Assembly (NCBI GenBank): GCA_021292165.1
Contig: CM037877.1
Span: 300,034,726 to 300,098,725 of the forward strand
Direction: 5' to 3'
Source of the DNA: Shinisaurus crocodilurus
Taxonomy: Eukaryota; Chordata; Lepidosauria; Squamata; Shinisauridae
DNA: 64,000 nucleotides
The translations under genes were made by a program, and so were the position numbers. The first letter of the stretch is position 1, and each line of letters begins with the position of its first letter. Of this stretch, positions 63,917-64,000 are shown in pieces. Below the pieces are notes generated by a model. It was not told the origin of the DNA. It worked only from the letters and a program-made list of their open reading frames with translations, and did no database searches.

Positions 63917-64000
63917 AGTAATACCTTGGATTGCAAGCATAATTCGTTCCGGAAACATGCTTGTAATCCAAAGCACTTGTATATCAAAGCGAAATTCCCC
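63917..64000. mobile_element. Tc1/mariner-type MITE, second copy (cut by window edge)
   Basis: TA then CAGTAATACCTTGGATTG and AATTCGTTCCGGAAACATGC, the inverted right end of the element at 46826-47073. Confidence 0.8.

Overview
This is vertebrate nuclear DNA, most likely from a squamate reptile. The evidence is spliced genes with GT-AG introns, tRNA-derived SINEs whose tails resemble the Bov-B LINE (Sauria-type SINEs, e.g. 38360-38610 and 54775-55015), CR1 and L2-like LINE 3' ends, and many palindromic hAT-like MITEs. The species cannot be named from the sequence. The DNA is GC-rich with many G/C homopolymers, which would fit a microchromosome (inference).

Layout: (1) 1-3300, the 5' half of a young-looking CR1-type LINE on the minus strand, with 5' UTR tandem monomers, an intact ORF1 and the start of ORF2. 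(2) 5791-12660, plus strand: the last eight exons of a class IA PI3-kinase catalytic subunit closest to PIK3CA; its N-terminal half lies left of the window. (3) 15910-30057, minus strand: all 18 coding exons of transferrin receptor 2 (TFR2), tail-to-tail with the kinase. (4) 42029-47724, minus strand: all five coding exons of erythropoietin (EPO). (5) 58878-59264, minus strand: the single-exon CDS of POP7, with a CpG island. (6) 63117-63652, minus strand: the last two exons of an ACTL6 gene, best fit ACTL6B, running off the right edge. The spaces between are mostly repeats.

How the genes fit together: TFR2, ACTL6B, POP7 and EPO are neighbours in mammals (human 7q22). TFR2 acts in iron sensing and, in erythroid cells, with the EPO receptor. 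The PIK3CA-like gene is not part of the mammalian cluster. Human PIK3CA, ACTL6A, GNB4, THPO and TFRC lie together on 3q, and their paralogues are PIK3CA-like, ACTL6B, GNB2, EPO and TFR2. The window therefore looks like the second copy of an ancient duplicated block that still keeps a PIK3CA ohnologue not present in mammals. This is the most interesting point here.

TFR2 and EPO each carry exactly one single-base insertion that breaks the frame, although everything downstream stays conserved. Consensus error is the simplest explanation, but genuine lesions are not excluded.
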